DNA from: JAGBWK01 sp964544595
Lineage (GTDB): Bacteria; Bacteroidota; Bacteroidia; Bacteroidales; Muribaculaceae
NCBI GenBank assembly: GCA_964544595.1
Contig: CAZJBM010000005.1
Coordinates: forward strand, 21,589 to 85,588
DNA: 64,000 nucleotides
Direction: 5' to 3'
This document shows positions 16,568 to 24,437 of this stretch, piece by piece. The position numbers were made by a program, and so were the translations under genes. The notes under the pieces were generated by a model. That model saw only the letters and a list, made by a program, of their open reading frames with translations, had not been told where the DNA came from and searched no databases. The number at the start of each line of letters is the position of its first letter. Position 1 is the first letter of the stretch.

Positions 16568-17857
16568 TTAGGCTATACCGTTGATGATGCGAGAGACGGT
16601 AGTGCGGTTAGCCCCGATGCTGTCGGCGAATTTGCTGACGTTGCGGATAGGGTAGTGGCTATGAATGAGCTTAATGGCATCGCTCTTCGACAACTCCATC
16701 AGAGGAGCCTGCCTGGCCTTTATCACCGAGTAGACTCTCATCGCGTTCCTCTCGAAGCAGAGCATAAGAGCGGCGGCGTCGGCCATAGTCTCGCCCGGAA
16801 TGGTGAAAATCACGTCGAGATCAACCCCGTATGCCTCGTAGCCCCCTCCGGCGTAGCAGAGATTTGAGGCCACGTTGAATAGGTGGAGTATGCCGGCTAT
16901 GCGCAGTATCTGTATCTGGCATTTCGAGTAGACCGAACGCTCGTAGTCGCATTTGGCCGCGTATTTCTTTACCTGGAGATCGTTATAGTATTCGATATAA
17001 ACCTCTTTGGCTTCTTTGTCGGGAACGAGAGGGCGATTAGTAGGGTTACTGAAGCGCGAAAACTCGCGGATATACGCCTCCCAGTGTTTTTGCAGCTCCT
17101 CGTTAGGCAAATCCTCGCTGTAAAGCCCATAACTCGGCGAGTCCTCGTAGTTGAAGAGAAACCTCTGGTTGAGGCCGTTGGCGAGAAACTTAGGGTCGCC
17201 AAACGCCTTGCTCAACAGAGCGGGCTGTATGTCGCCTATGATGTTCATAAACGGATTGCGTATATCCCAGGGATTATCGTCGCTCTTACGGTTGACGCTT
17301 ATATCATCGCCGTCGTAGATACGGAGGAGCTTCGCGCTACCGTCAGATGCGCTATAACGGCTCATATCGTCGAAAAAGCCTTTTATCTCAGGGTAGTAAC
17401 AGAGAATACCTTTAGGATTGTTGTGAATCACCTTAAGGCGGGCTTCCTCGGTAGAGTCACTGATAATAAGCTGATGACATACAGGTATAGGATCGTCAGG
17501 CCCTGCTTTTGCCTTCTCCATCTTGTATTGGTCGATCATCTCTCGGTTTATATCAAACAGGGGAGCGAGCACCTTTCTTACGGGAGCCGTCTTGTTAGTG
17601 CCGCTCTTAGCCACGTTAACCATCCACAGCATCAACGGATTATCATACTTGCCGTCATATACATGAACCTTGTTTCCTATCACCGACGATGCGGCTACCA
17701 ACACAGCCGACGTCACGAAATCTCTCGGGCACTGATACGTATAAGCAATATCGGCTATGAACTGACTTATCTTCCCCGGAAATACCTCTATAGGTAGCTC
17801 TTCAAGAAAACCGCCGCCGCAGGCAGTATCCACCTCATTAATCTTATCTTTCTCCAT
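16568..17857 (-). CDS. DUF3987 domain protein
   Basis: 429 residues from the ATG at 17857 (a GTG at 17863 is also in frame). The sequence matches the DUF3987 family, primase/helicase-related proteins often linked to mobile DNA and VirE-type genes in Bacteroidetes: WMVNVAKSGTNKTAPVRKVL near residue 80 corresponds to the nucleotide-binding-loop region, CYYPEIKGFFDDMSRY follows, and the C-terminus (VSKFADSIGANRTTVSRI) looks like a helix-turn-helix. The Walker A motif is degenerate (GTNKTA lacks the full GxxxxGK). It stands alone, without VirE-N, and is bracketed by two related hairpins, which suggests arrival as a small cassette. A -7 box TAACTTTG is on the minus strand at 17905-17912. Confidence 0.8.
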   Translation of the reverse strand: MEKDKINEVDTACGGGFLEELPIEVFPGKISQFIADIAYTYQCPRDFVTSAVLVAASSVIGNKVHVYDGKYDNPLMLWMVNVAKSGTNKTAPVRKVLAPLFDINREMIDQYKMEKAKAGPDDPIPVCHQLIISDSTEEARLKVIHNNPKGILCYYPEIKGFFDDMSRYSASDGSAKLLRIYDGDDISVNRKSDDNPWDIRNPFMNIIGDIQPALLSKAFGDPKFLANGLNQRFLFNYEDSPSYGLYSEDLPNEELQKHWEAYIREFSRFSNPTNRPLVPDKEAKEVYIEYYNDLQVKKYAAKCDYERSVYSKCQIQILRIAGILHLFNVASNLCYAGGGYEAYGVDLDVIFTIPGETMADAAALMLCFERNAMRVYSVIKARQAPLMELSKSDAIKLIHSHYPIRNVSKFADSIGANRTTVSRIINGIA

Positions 17858-17904
17858 ATTCACAACTTATTTTACATTATATGATTGCTTTATCAATCAC
17901 ACCA

Positions 17905-17912
17905 CAAAGTTA
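17905..17912 (-). promoter_or_regulatory. DUF3987 gene -7 box (TAACTTTG on minus)
   Basis: Consensus -7 box 48 bp before the ATG at 17857. The -33 place has no clear TTTG. The rest of 17858-18217 holds hairpin B and the rplY promoter and no gene that I can support. Confidence 0.5.
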
Positions 17913-18015
17913 TGACCGCGGGGAGCGGAAAATGTGCGAAAAAGAAACTTTCGATTATCGGGCACACGCCAATGCGTCGGGCTTAGGCCGAGGCGAGGGC
18001 TTAACCCATGAACGC

Positions 18016-18084
18016 AAAGAAACAGCACACATCAGTCTAAGCGACTATCAATCATCACGTTACACCGTATTGTGCTGTTTCTTT
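18016..18084. repeat. Hairpin repeat B, upstream flank of the DUF3987 gene
   Basis: Perfect 14-bp inverted repeat (AAAGAAACAGCACA at 18016-18029; TGTGCTGTTTCTTT at 18071-18084) around a 41-nt loop. It lies between divergent genes, so it is not at the 3' end of either and is unlikely to be a simple terminator. Its arms and close flanks match hairpin A. Confidence 0.85.
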
Positions 18085-18103
18085 CGTTTCCGGGGCAGAA
18101 ATG

Positions 18104-18135
18104 TTTGGATAATTGGTTAATAATTAGTAACTTCG
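18104..18135 (+). promoter_or_regulatory. rplY promoter (TTTG-N20-TAACTTCG)
   Basis: TTTG at 18104-18107 and TAACTTCG at 18128-18135, 20 bp apart, starting 20 bp after hairpin B. Leader of about 75 nt. Confidence 0.75.
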
Positions 18136-18217
18136 CGGTGCTTTTGAATAAAGCTCCCGTGTGATGGGAAATTAAGAACTACTTAATTTTGAGTAACACA
18201 ATTAATCAAATTCAATC

Positions 18218-18871
18218 ATGAACACTTACAAACTCGCAGCCGAGCCCCGCACCGACCTCGGCAAGAAAGCAACCAAAGCTCTCCGCGCCGAAGGTAAAAT
18301 CCCCGCAGTGATCAACGGCGGCGAAATCGTAGAACTCCCCTTCAACGGCACTCTCGCCCCCGGCCAGAAACTCGTTGAAATCGAAGACGGCAAAGGTATC
18401 ATCACTACCGACATCACCCTCACTCAGGAGGGCGTGCGCAAACTCATCTACACCCCCGACATCTACGCAGTGGAAATCGACATGAACGGCAACAAGAAAA
18501 TGGCCGTGCTCAAAGAAGTGCAGTTCCACCCCGTGAAAGACACCGTGCTCCATATCGACTTCCTCGAAGTAGGCGACAAGAAGCCCGTTGTTGTTGAGGT
18601 TCCCGTTAAGCTCGAAGGCCACGCCGAAGGTGTTAAAGCCGGCGGTAAGCTCTCGCTCTCGATGAAGAAACTCAAAGTTCGCGCCATATATACCGAAATC
18701 CCCGAGCGCCTCATCATCAATGTCGACCACCTCGGTCTCGGCAAGAGCCTCGCGGTCGGCGACCTCCACTTCGAGGGTCTCGAACTCGTCAACGCTAAGA
18801 ACGCAGTCGTTTGCGCCGTTCAGCTCACCCGCGCCGCCCGCGGTCAGCAGGCTGCCGCAGCCAACGCTTAA
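18218..18871 (+). CDS. rplY: 50S ribosomal protein L25 (TL5/Ctc form)
   Basis: 217 residues: an N-terminal L25 5S-rRNA-binding domain (RTDLGKKATKALRAEGKIPA) and a C-terminal TL5 beta domain (about 95-190). This two-domain form is called Ctc or TL5 and is usual in Bacteroidetes; E. coli has only the first domain. The start at 18218 gives the family N-terminus. The gene precedes pth and an S4-domain gene, an order common in Bacteroidales, here with two extra membrane-protein genes between. Confidence 0.96.
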   Translation: MNTYKLAAEPRTDLGKKATKALRAEGKIPAVINGGEIVELPFNGTLAPGQKLVEIEDGKGIITTDITLTQEGVRKLIYTPDIYAVEIDMNGNKKMAVLKEVQFHPVKDTVLHIDFLEVGDKKPVVVEVPVKLEGHAEGVKAGGKLSLSMKKLKVRAIYTEIPERLIINVDHLGLGKSLAVGDLHFEGLELVNAKNAVVCAVQLTRAARGQQAAAANA

Positions 18872-18919
18872 TAAGCCCCGACGGCTCACGACTTATTTTA
18901 CAACATCGTCTATAACATC

Positions 18920-18953
18920 AACCTCTTGCGGCCTCAGATGCTCGCAAGAGGTT
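18920..18953 (+). terminator. rplY terminator
   Basis: Perfect 11-bp stem (AACCTCTTGCG / CGCAAGAGGTT) with a 12-nt loop, then TTGTTGTT. Confidence 0.75.
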
Positions 18954-18975
18954 TGTTGTTAAGACCGAGCAACCA

Positions 18976-18988
18976 CCCCCCCCCCCCC
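18976..18988. repeat. C13 homopolymer just before the DUF2752 start
   Basis: Thirteen C in a row end two bases before the ATG of the DUF2752 gene, in the space a ribosome would cover. Tracts of this length are prone to slippage. Confidence 0.9.
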
Positions 18989-18990
18989 TG

Positions 18991-19347
18991 ATGACCCTAC
19001 TTAAGCGACACTCCCTCCCGGCCCTCATAGCCTTAGCGGCAGCCGCGGCAGCCATTATCGCCGCCGTTCCGTGCCCGATACGGTCGCTCACGGGCCTCAG
19101 CTGCCCCGGATGCGGCACGACCCGAGCCCTCGGCGACCTGCTCGGCGGCCATGCGCTCGAAGCTTTAAGCCATAACTACTTCCTCGTTGTCTCCGCGCCT
19201 TATATCGCCCTGCTCGCGTACTCGGCAATCGCTGACCGCGGTCCGGCGAAGAGTATCTACCGGCTATTGACTGCCCCCGCCGCCATAGGCGCGATGCTGT
19301 CGCTATCAGTCGCATGGTGGATCGCCCGCAACATCATCAATCTTTAG
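18991..19347 (+). CDS. DUF2752 family membrane protein
   Basis: 118 residues with two to three hydrophobic helices. The DUF2752 signature is clear: CPIRSLTGLSCPGCGTTRAL, with a paired Cys motif (CPGCG) between helix one and helix two, then the FLVVSAPYIALLAYSAIA helix. The molecular function of the family is unknown. It is followed after 47 bp by a GYF/TM2 protein; these two kinds of gene often lie together, which suggests a shared membrane role. A run of 13 C sits immediately before the ATG. Confidence 0.88.
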   Translation: MTLLKRHSLPALIALAAAAAAIIAAVPCPIRSLTGLSCPGCGTTRALGDLLGGHALEALSHNYFLVVSAPYIALLAYSAIADRGPAKSIYRLLTAPAAIGAMLSLSVAWWIARNIINL

Positions 19348-19394
19348 CCTCTCGCCACAAAGTCGACCATTTTTTCCCCTCACCGCACAATCCC

Positions 19395-19907
19395 ATGACT
19401 GAATACTACATCATATACAACGGCCAGCAGATAGGGCCGATGCCGAAGGAGCAGCTGCTCAACTACGGACTGACGCCCGACTCCAACGTGTGGGCGCAAG
19501 GTCTGCCAGGTTGGGTGCCCGCCTACACCGTTCCCGAATTAATGGAGATGTTGAGGCACCGCAAGCCCTCAACCCCGCCGCCGTTTAATCCCTCAGCCAA
19601 CAACGGCTACAACAACGGCTACAACAACAGCCGTTACCACCACTCTTACGACAACCCCGAAATCGCGACCACCGACAAGAGCAAAGTAGTCGCCGGGATT
19701 CTCGCGATACTCTTTTGCGGCTTAGGAGTGCAGTATTTCTACTGCGGCAAGATTGCCGGGGGCTTTCTATCGATCCTCCTGTCGGTGGTCACCTGCGGTA
19801 TATGGAGTATACTGATGTTCATCCAGGGCATCATGATACTCTGCATGACCCAGCAGGAGTTTGAGGACAAATACGTGCTCTCCGACACGACTCTCCCTCT
19901 ATTTTAA
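19395..19907 (+). CDS. GYF-like and TM2 domain membrane protein
   Basis: 170 residues from the ATG at 19395. An N-terminal GYF_2-like domain (about 1-55: YYIIYNGQQIGPMPKEQL, WAQGLPGWVPAYTVPEL), a flexible Asn/Tyr-rich linker with NNGY repeats (about 62-90), then a TM2 domain with two membrane helices (KVVAGILAILFCGLGVQYFY, GGFLSILLSVVTCGIWSIL). TM2 proteins are small membrane proteins of uncertain function; GYF domains bind proline-rich segments. Longer in-frame starts upstream overlap the DUF2752 gene and are not supported. Confidence 0.88.
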   Translation: MTEYYIIYNGQQIGPMPKEQLLNYGLTPDSNVWAQGLPGWVPAYTVPELMEMLRHRKPSTPPPFNPSANNGYNNGYNNSRYHHSYDNPEIATTDKSKVVAGILAILFCGLGVQYFYCGKIAGGFLSILLSVVTCGIWSILMFIQGIMILCMTQQEFEDKYVLSDTTLPLF

Positions 19908-19970
19908 CGCTTGGTGGCAATCAAGCCTCAGCCGCCGAAATATTCTATCAACGCTAATATCTACTAATTA

Positions 19971-20534
19971 ATGAAATATCTGATCGTAGGCCTCGGAAAC
20001 ATAGGCGACGAATACCGCTCGACACGCCATAATATCGGCTTCATGATCGCCGACAAGCTCGTTGCCGACGCGGGCGCCTCGTTCTCGACCGAGCGCTACG
20101 GCGACATCTGCCGTATGCGCGTCAAAAACAAGCAGCTTGTGGTGCTCAAGCCCTCTACCTACATGAATCTATCGGGCAACGCCGTGCGCTACTGGATGGA
20201 TAAGGAGAATATACCTCTCGACCACGTCCTGGTTATCGTCGACGACATCGCGCTTCCGTTCGGCGCTATCCGCATCAAGCCCTCGGGCAGCGATGCGGGG
20301 CACAACGGTCTGAAAAACATCGCCCTGATGCTCCGCACTCAGGCTTACTGCCGGCTCCGCTTCGGCATAGGCGATAACTTTCCCCGCGGATGCCAAATCG
20401 ACTACGTGCTCGGCTCTTTCACCCTCGACGAGCGCCAGAAACTCCCGACGCGCATCGACACGGCTGTCGAAGCCATCAAGGCATTCGTGCTGTCGGGGCT
20501 GCAGTTCGCCATGTGCAATTACAATAACAAGTAA
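19971..20534 (+). CDS. pth: Peptidyl-tRNA hydrolase
   Basis: 187 residues of the Pth1 family: GLGNIGDEYRSTRHNIGFM with the catalytic His20, VLKPSTYMNLSGNAV, and VDDIALPFGAIRIKPSGSDA with the key Asp and the following GHNGLKNI. It releases tRNA from peptidyl-tRNAs that drop off the ribosome. It is followed after 26 bp by the S4-domain gene. The length is normal for the family. Confidence 0.97.
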   Translation: MKYLIVGLGNIGDEYRSTRHNIGFMIADKLVADAGASFSTERYGDICRMRVKNKQLVVLKPSTYMNLSGNAVRYWMDKENIPLDHVLVIVDDIALPFGAIRIKPSGSDAGHNGLKNIALMLRTQAYCRLRFGIGDNFPRGCQIDYVLGSFTLDERQKLPTRIDTAVEAIKAFVLSGLQFAMCNYNNK

Positions 20535-20560
20535 CTCCACCTCCGCCTGTTTTTTAAGCA

Positions 20561-20998
20561 ATGAAATCTGAAGTAAGAATCGACAAATGGTTATGGGCGA
20601 TGCGCATATTCAAGACGCGCACCGTGGCCACCGACTCGGTAAAGAAGGGTCGCGTAAGCGTTGGCCCCGATGCTGAGACAGCCCAGCTCGTCAAGCCCTC
20701 GCGAATGATCAAGGTAGGGGAAATAATCCATGTGCGCAAGCCGCCGGTGACCTACAGCTTCCGCGTGAAAGCGCTGACCGAAAACCGGCTTGGGGCCAAA
20801 CTCGTTCCGGAATATATGGAAAACGTCACCCCGCAGTCGCAGTACGATCTGCTTGAAGTGGTGAAAATATCGGGCTTCGTCGACCGCCGTAAAGGTCTTG
20901 GGCGACCCACCAAGCGCGAAGGCCGCGAGCTAAGCAAGTTCACCTCCGAAGCCTACGACGACCTCGGCTGGGACTTCGACGAAGAGGATTTCGAGTAA
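20561..20998 (+). CDS. S4-domain RNA-binding protein (HslR/Hsp15-like)
   Basis: 145 residues with an N-terminal S4 domain (RIDKWLWAMRIFKTRTVATD, KKGRVSVG) and a basic then acidic C-terminus (RKGLGRPTKREGREL ... DFDEEDFE). Hsp15 proteins bind free 50S subunits carrying stalled nascent chains, which fits the neighbouring pth and rplY. The function here is inferred from the family. It is convergent with folE across an 11-G tract. Confidence 0.88.
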   Translation: MKSEVRIDKWLWAMRIFKTRTVATDSVKKGRVSVGPDAETAQLVKPSRMIKVGEIIHVRKPPVTYSFRVKALTENRLGAKLVPEYMENVTPQSQYDLLEVVKISGFVDRRKGLGRPTKREGRELSKFTSEAYDDLGWDFDEEDFE

Positions 20999-21000
20999 AC

Positions 21001-21011
21001 GGGGGGGGGGG
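21001..21011. repeat. G11 homopolymer between convergent genes
   Basis: Eleven G lie two bases after the S4-gene stop and five bases before the folE stop. No hairpin terminator is seen in this very short gap. Confidence 0.9.
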
Positions 21012-21016
21012 AGGAT

Positions 21017-21595
21017 TCAGCGCAGAGCGTCGAGAAACTCGCGACGCAGCGACGCGTCGCTTTCAAACACGCCGTTATATTCGGTAGTGACGGTTGATGA
21101 ATGTTGCTTCTCAACTCCGCGCATCTTCATGCACAGGTGCTCTGCCTCGCAGCATACCATCACCCCTTTGGCGCCGAGTATCTTCAGCACCTCGGCGCAG
21201 ACCTCGGCCGTCAGCCGCTCCTGCACCTGAAGGCGGCGGGCGTAGATGTTGACAAGGCGAGCCAACTTACTGAGCCCCACGATTTTGCCGTCGGGGATAT
21301 ATCCGATTGAAATTTTACCGAAGAAGGGGAGGATATGGTGCTCGCAGAACGAGTAGAATTCAATATCCTTAACGATAATCATGCGCGAGCCTTCGTGGGA
21401 GAAGATAGCCCCGTTGACCACCTGGTCGACGTCGGCCTCGTAGCCCCGCGTGGCGAAATACATGGCTTTGGCAGCGCGCAGAGGGGTTTTTACGAGCCCT
21501 TCGCGCTCAGGGTCCTCGCCGATAAGGCGCAGTATCGCCTCATAGTGCCGCGCCAATTCGCTGATTATCTCGTCTTTGCTTTTGTTCATCTTCAT
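21017..21595 (-). CDS. folE: GTP cyclohydrolase I
   Basis: 192 residues from the ATG at 21595; a longer frame to 21622 would overlap the SPOR gene. It converts GTP to 7,8-dihydroneopterin triphosphate, the entry to folate synthesis. Family motifs: LVKTPLRAAKAM, FYSFCEHHILPFFGKISIGY (zinc and active-site Cys/His), RLQVQERLTAEV and the second zinc Cys in CCEAEHLCMKMRGV. It is the last gene of a minus-strand run DUF1599, DoxX-like, tpiA, SPOR, folE, an order known in other Bacteroidales. Confidence 0.96.
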   Translation of the reverse strand: MKMNKSKDEIISELARHYEAILRLIGEDPEREGLVKTPLRAAKAMYFATRGYEADVDQVVNGAIFSHEGSRMIIVKDIEFYSFCEHHILPFFGKISIGYIPDGKIVGLSKLARLVNIYARRLQVQERLTAEVCAEVLKILGAKGVMVCCEAEHLCMKMRGVEKQHSSTVTTEYNGVFESDASLRREFLDALR

Positions 21596-21605
21596 GTGTA
21601 TCCAA

Positions 21606-22100
21606 TTATCTGATAACCACACGGTCGCGAATCACTCTGACCTCCGAAGCGTAGGAAGGGAATTTGCGGCGCAGCAGCGTCGCGGCCTTCTCCGCGTCTT
21701 CGCGGGTGGTGAAGTCGCCTAATTTCATACGCCAGTAGGGCGACTCATAGACCACGTAGGTGCGCTGGCCGGGGACGGCTCCCGCTACTCGGCGGGCAAC
21801 GGTGTTGGCGCGGTTCTTGGCCGTGCGGGCGTTGTTGTCGGCAAATACCAGCACGCGGTAACCGGGCTGAACGCCTTTCTTCTTAGGCTTGTTATCCTCC
21901 GCGGCTCCCTGTGTCGCGGCTGCCTCTTCGGCAGGCGACTGCAAGATTCTCTCCTGAAGTCCGGCGGGCTGCTCGATGACGATCACCTCAGAGGCGTTGA
22001 TGCGGTCGACGATGTTGAGCGAGTCGGTCGGCGCCGCGGTCTGAGCCGTAGCCGTCAGCGCAGCCAGTATTACCGGGGCTATAAGATAGATACGTTTCAT
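21606..22100 (-). CDS. Secreted SPOR-domain protein
   Basis: 164 residues: signal peptide (MKRIYLIAPVILAALTATAQ), a variable linker, and a C-terminal SPOR domain (about 80-164: GYRVLVFADNNARTAKNRAN, PYWRMKLGDFTTREDAEKAA). SPOR domains bind septal peptidoglycan stripped of stem peptides, so it probably acts in the periplasm at the division site. It lies between tpiA and folE and ends 10 bp before the folE start. Confidence 0.9.
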   Translation of the reverse strand: MKRIYLIAPVILAALTATAQTAAPTDSLNIVDRINASEVIVIEQPAGLQERILQSPAEEAAATQGAAEDNKPKKKGVQPGYRVLVFADNNARTAKNRANTVARRVAGAVPGQRTYVVYESPYWRMKLGDFTTREDAEKAATLLRRKFPSYASEVRVIRDRVVIR

Positions 22101-22169
22101 TGATGAAATAATTGATTAGAATGTATCGCCCGCCGCGTGTGACGCGTGTCGCGGGGTATACAAGGAATC

Positions 22170-22246
22170 GGACAAAAGAGCCCTCACTATGATAGGCAAA
22201 GGCTCGTTTTGTCCATACACCTTTCGCGATGCGCTCAGGCATCGCG
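22170..22246 (-). other. Two hairpins between tpiA and the SPOR gene
   Basis: Just after the tpiA stop is a perfect 8-bp hairpin (CGCGATGC / GCATCGCG, 22225-22246). Next is a 12-13 bp stem with one bulge (arms 22170-22182 and 22201-22214, GGACAAAA and TTTTGTCC outer parts). Neither is followed by a T run on the minus strand, so they look more like processing or stability elements in an operon than full terminators. Confidence 0.5.
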
Positions 22247-22262
22247 GGTGAGTCAGCGAATC

Positions 22263-23018
22263 TTAGAATGCGGTGACGATGCCCATGAACGACTCGGCTT
22301 CGAGCGATGCGCCGCCGATAAGACCGCCGTCAACGTCGGGCTTCGCGAAGAGCGCCTTAGCGTTTGAGGGCTTGCATGAGCCGCCATAGAGTATCGAAGT
22401 GTTGTCGGCTACCTCGGCGCCATATTTGTCGGCGATGGTCTTGCGGATGAAGGCGTGCATCTCCTGGGCCTGGTCGTCGGTCGCGGTCTTGCCGGTGCCG
22501 ATTGCCCATACAGGCTCGTAAGCGAGGATGAGTTTAGCGAAATCTTCTGCCGAGAGGTCGAAGAGAGCTTCCTCGATCTGCGATTTAACAACGTCGAAGT
22601 AGGTGCCGTTTTCGCGCTGCTCAAGCACTTCGCCGATGCAGAAGATAGGGGTGAGGCCGCACTGGAGAGCGAGGTTCACTTTCTCTTTGAGTGTCTCTGA
22701 AGTCTCGCCGTAGTACTGACGACGTTCAGAGTGGCCGAGAATCACGTATTTGGCTCCGGTCGAAGCTACCATAGGAGCTGAAACCTCGCCTGTGTATGCG
22801 CCTTTGAGGTGGTCGGCGCAGTTCTCGGCGCCGAGACCGAGCTTCGACTGGTCGATAACATCATTTACCGATGCGAGGTGAGTGAAGGGGACGCAGATAA
22901 TCACGTCGCACTTTGCCTCTACACCCTTAAGGGCATTGTTAACGTCTTTAGCAAGACCCACGCCTTCCTGAAGGGTGGTGTTCATTTTCCAGTTGCCTGC
23001 TACAATATTTTTTCTCAT
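22263..23018 (-). CDS. tpiA: Triosephosphate isomerase
   Basis: 251 residues of the TIM barrel enzyme that interconverts dihydroxyacetone phosphate and glyceraldehyde 3-phosphate. Key residues: Lys in NIVAGNWKMNTT, His in ILGHSERRQYYGE, and the catalytic Glu in LAYEPVWAIGTGKTA; phosphate loops ILYGGSCKPSN and GLIGGASL. It has a possible own -7 box (TAACTTTG on minus, 23059-23066) that overlaps the end of the upstream gene. Confidence 0.98.
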   Translation of the reverse strand: MRKNIVAGNWKMNTTLQEGVGLAKDVNNALKGVEAKCDVIICVPFTHLASVNDVIDQSKLGLGAENCADHLKGAYTGEVSAPMVASTGAKYVILGHSERRQYYGETSETLKEKVNLALQCGLTPIFCIGEVLEQRENGTYFDVVKSQIEEALFDLSAEDFAKLILAYEPVWAIGTGKTATDDQAQEMHAFIRKTIADKYGAEVADNTSILYGGSCKPSNAKALFAKPDVDGGLIGGASLEAESFMGIVTAF

Positions 23019-23058
23019 CTTAGAATATGTATTTTGGTGTTGTGAGTTTTTGCGATTG

Positions 23059-23066
23059 CAAAGTTA
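23059..23066 (-). promoter_or_regulatory. Possible internal tpiA -7 box (TAACTTTG on minus)
   Basis: Consensus -7 box 40 bp before the tpiA ATG, overlapping the stop region of the DoxX-like gene. No good -33 TTTG. Confidence 0.45.
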
Positions 23067-24437
23067 CTTCCTTTTTTTGATTTTTTGATAGATTTCGACA
23101 ATGATTTCCTGAAAAAGAGCCAGAGCCGCCAAAAAAACGAATACCGCGATAGTGGCTCCCTGCAGAAGGCTGCGGTCTGACACCTTCACGTCGGCCACCT
23201 TCATTTCACCCTTTCCTATGCGGTCAACGGCGTCGAAGTCGAAGGCCGAGAGGCTGCGTTTCCATTGTATCACCCCGTCGCGGAGATATACAAGCGACAT
23301 GGAGCCTCGCGAAAGCTGCTTGAGCGAGGTGTCGTCTACCGTGTAGTATGGATAGTCCGACATCGAAAGGTCGACCCACTCGGCGATTTTCTCGGCAGGG
23401 GCGGCGATCAGGCCGATCATCGACCCTCCGTCGCGCTGCATCGCCTTGTTGAATTCGTTGGCGTGGTAAGAGTAGGAGATGTCGGCGCGGTCTCCTTCGG
23501 GTATGACCAGCAGAAGCTGCTCGCCGTAGGGCGCGACTACGTCCTGTGTAACCTCCTCGTCGCGGTCGTAGATAGCGAAACTTGCCCTCTCGCCGGCCGA
23601 AGCGGGGGCCGCGGTTATGACGTCGCCAACCACGCGGCGGTCAACGAACGTCCATGTAGAGTCGGGGAGATTGTCGATACCGAACGCCTGCTGCTGTCCG
23701 TTTTTCTCATAGATGAACTCCATCTCTACCTCCTCATCAGGCTCGTCGCCCATAAGAGCCTCAGCCAGATTCATCCCCGCGGGGAAGGGGCGGAAATCGA
23801 CCATAGGCTGAATGTTGTAGCCGTAAAGCCCGACGAACAGGCAATACGCCATCGCGACAACCACCACGAGCCATTGAACGCCCGGGGTGTAGATCGCCGA
23901 TCGAGTGCGGCGGTTGTATACACATAAATATATAAGCGCGAGCGTGATCGCGACGTTTTTCCAGAATGTGGCGGCATTTGACAGCACTATCGCGTCGCCG
24001 AAACATCCGCAGTCGGCTACTGGATCGGCCACCCACGTCCACAGCGTAAGCGGCAGCATTACCGCCATCATCATCGTCAGCAGCCATGGCGCCAGGCGCT
24101 TGAAGCACCCCGTGGCCAGCAGGAATCCAAATATCAGTTCAAACGACGCTATGCCTATCGACGCGACCATCGAGAGCGACCTCAGCGGCTCAAGCCCCAT
24201 AGCGTTGAGATAATCCTCTATTTTGAATATGAATCCCCATGGGTCGACGATCTTGACAAAGCCCGAAACCACGAACACTGCTCCGACAACCACCCTGAGC
24301 GCCCATACGGCCACAGGGCTGTAGAGCGATCTGATCTGATTTTCGGTCTTTGGCGGGCATTTTTTGTCTTCCTGACTCGGCTTGCTCTCAGCGTCGCTGA
24401 CTTCCGCCGCTCTCTTTGGGGTGATTTCCTCGCTCAT
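23064..24437 (-). CDS. DoxX-like membrane protein, BT_3928 family
   Basis: 457 residues. After a hydrophilic N-terminus come about five membrane helices (about 40-200) with DoxX-type features: VVVGAVFVVSGFVKIVDPWG, an inner CGCFGD Cys pair, and polar loops. The C-terminal half (about 215-430) is soluble, probably periplasmic, with a last helix near the end. The family is defined in Bacteroidales next to tpiA; its biochemical role is not established, though the CGCFG motif resembles redox-linked DoxX/MauE-like proteins. Its ATG overlaps the TAA of the DUF1599 gene, showing tight coupling. Confidence 0.88.
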   Translation of the reverse strand: MSEEITPKRAAEVSDAESKPSQEDKKCPPKTENQIRSLYSPVAVWALRVVVGAVFVVSGFVKIVDPWGFIFKIEDYLNAMGLEPLRSLSMVASIGIASFELIFGFLLATGCFKRLAPWLLTMMMAVMLPLTLWTWVADPVADCGCFGDAIVLSNAATFWKNVAITLALIYLCVYNRRTRSAIYTPGVQWLVVVVAMAYCLFVGLYGYNIQPMVDFRPFPAGMNLAEALMGDEPDEEVEMEFIYEKNGQQQAFGIDNLPDSTWTFVDRRVVGDVITAAPASAGERASFAIYDRDEEVTQDVVAPYGEQLLLVIPEGDRADISYSYHANEFNKAMQRDGGSMIGLIAAPAEKIAEWVDLSMSDYPYYTVDDTSLKQLSRGSMSLVYLRDGVIQWKRSLSAFDFDAVDRIGKGEMKVADVKVSDRSLLQGATIAVFVFLAALALFQEIIVEIYQKIKKRK

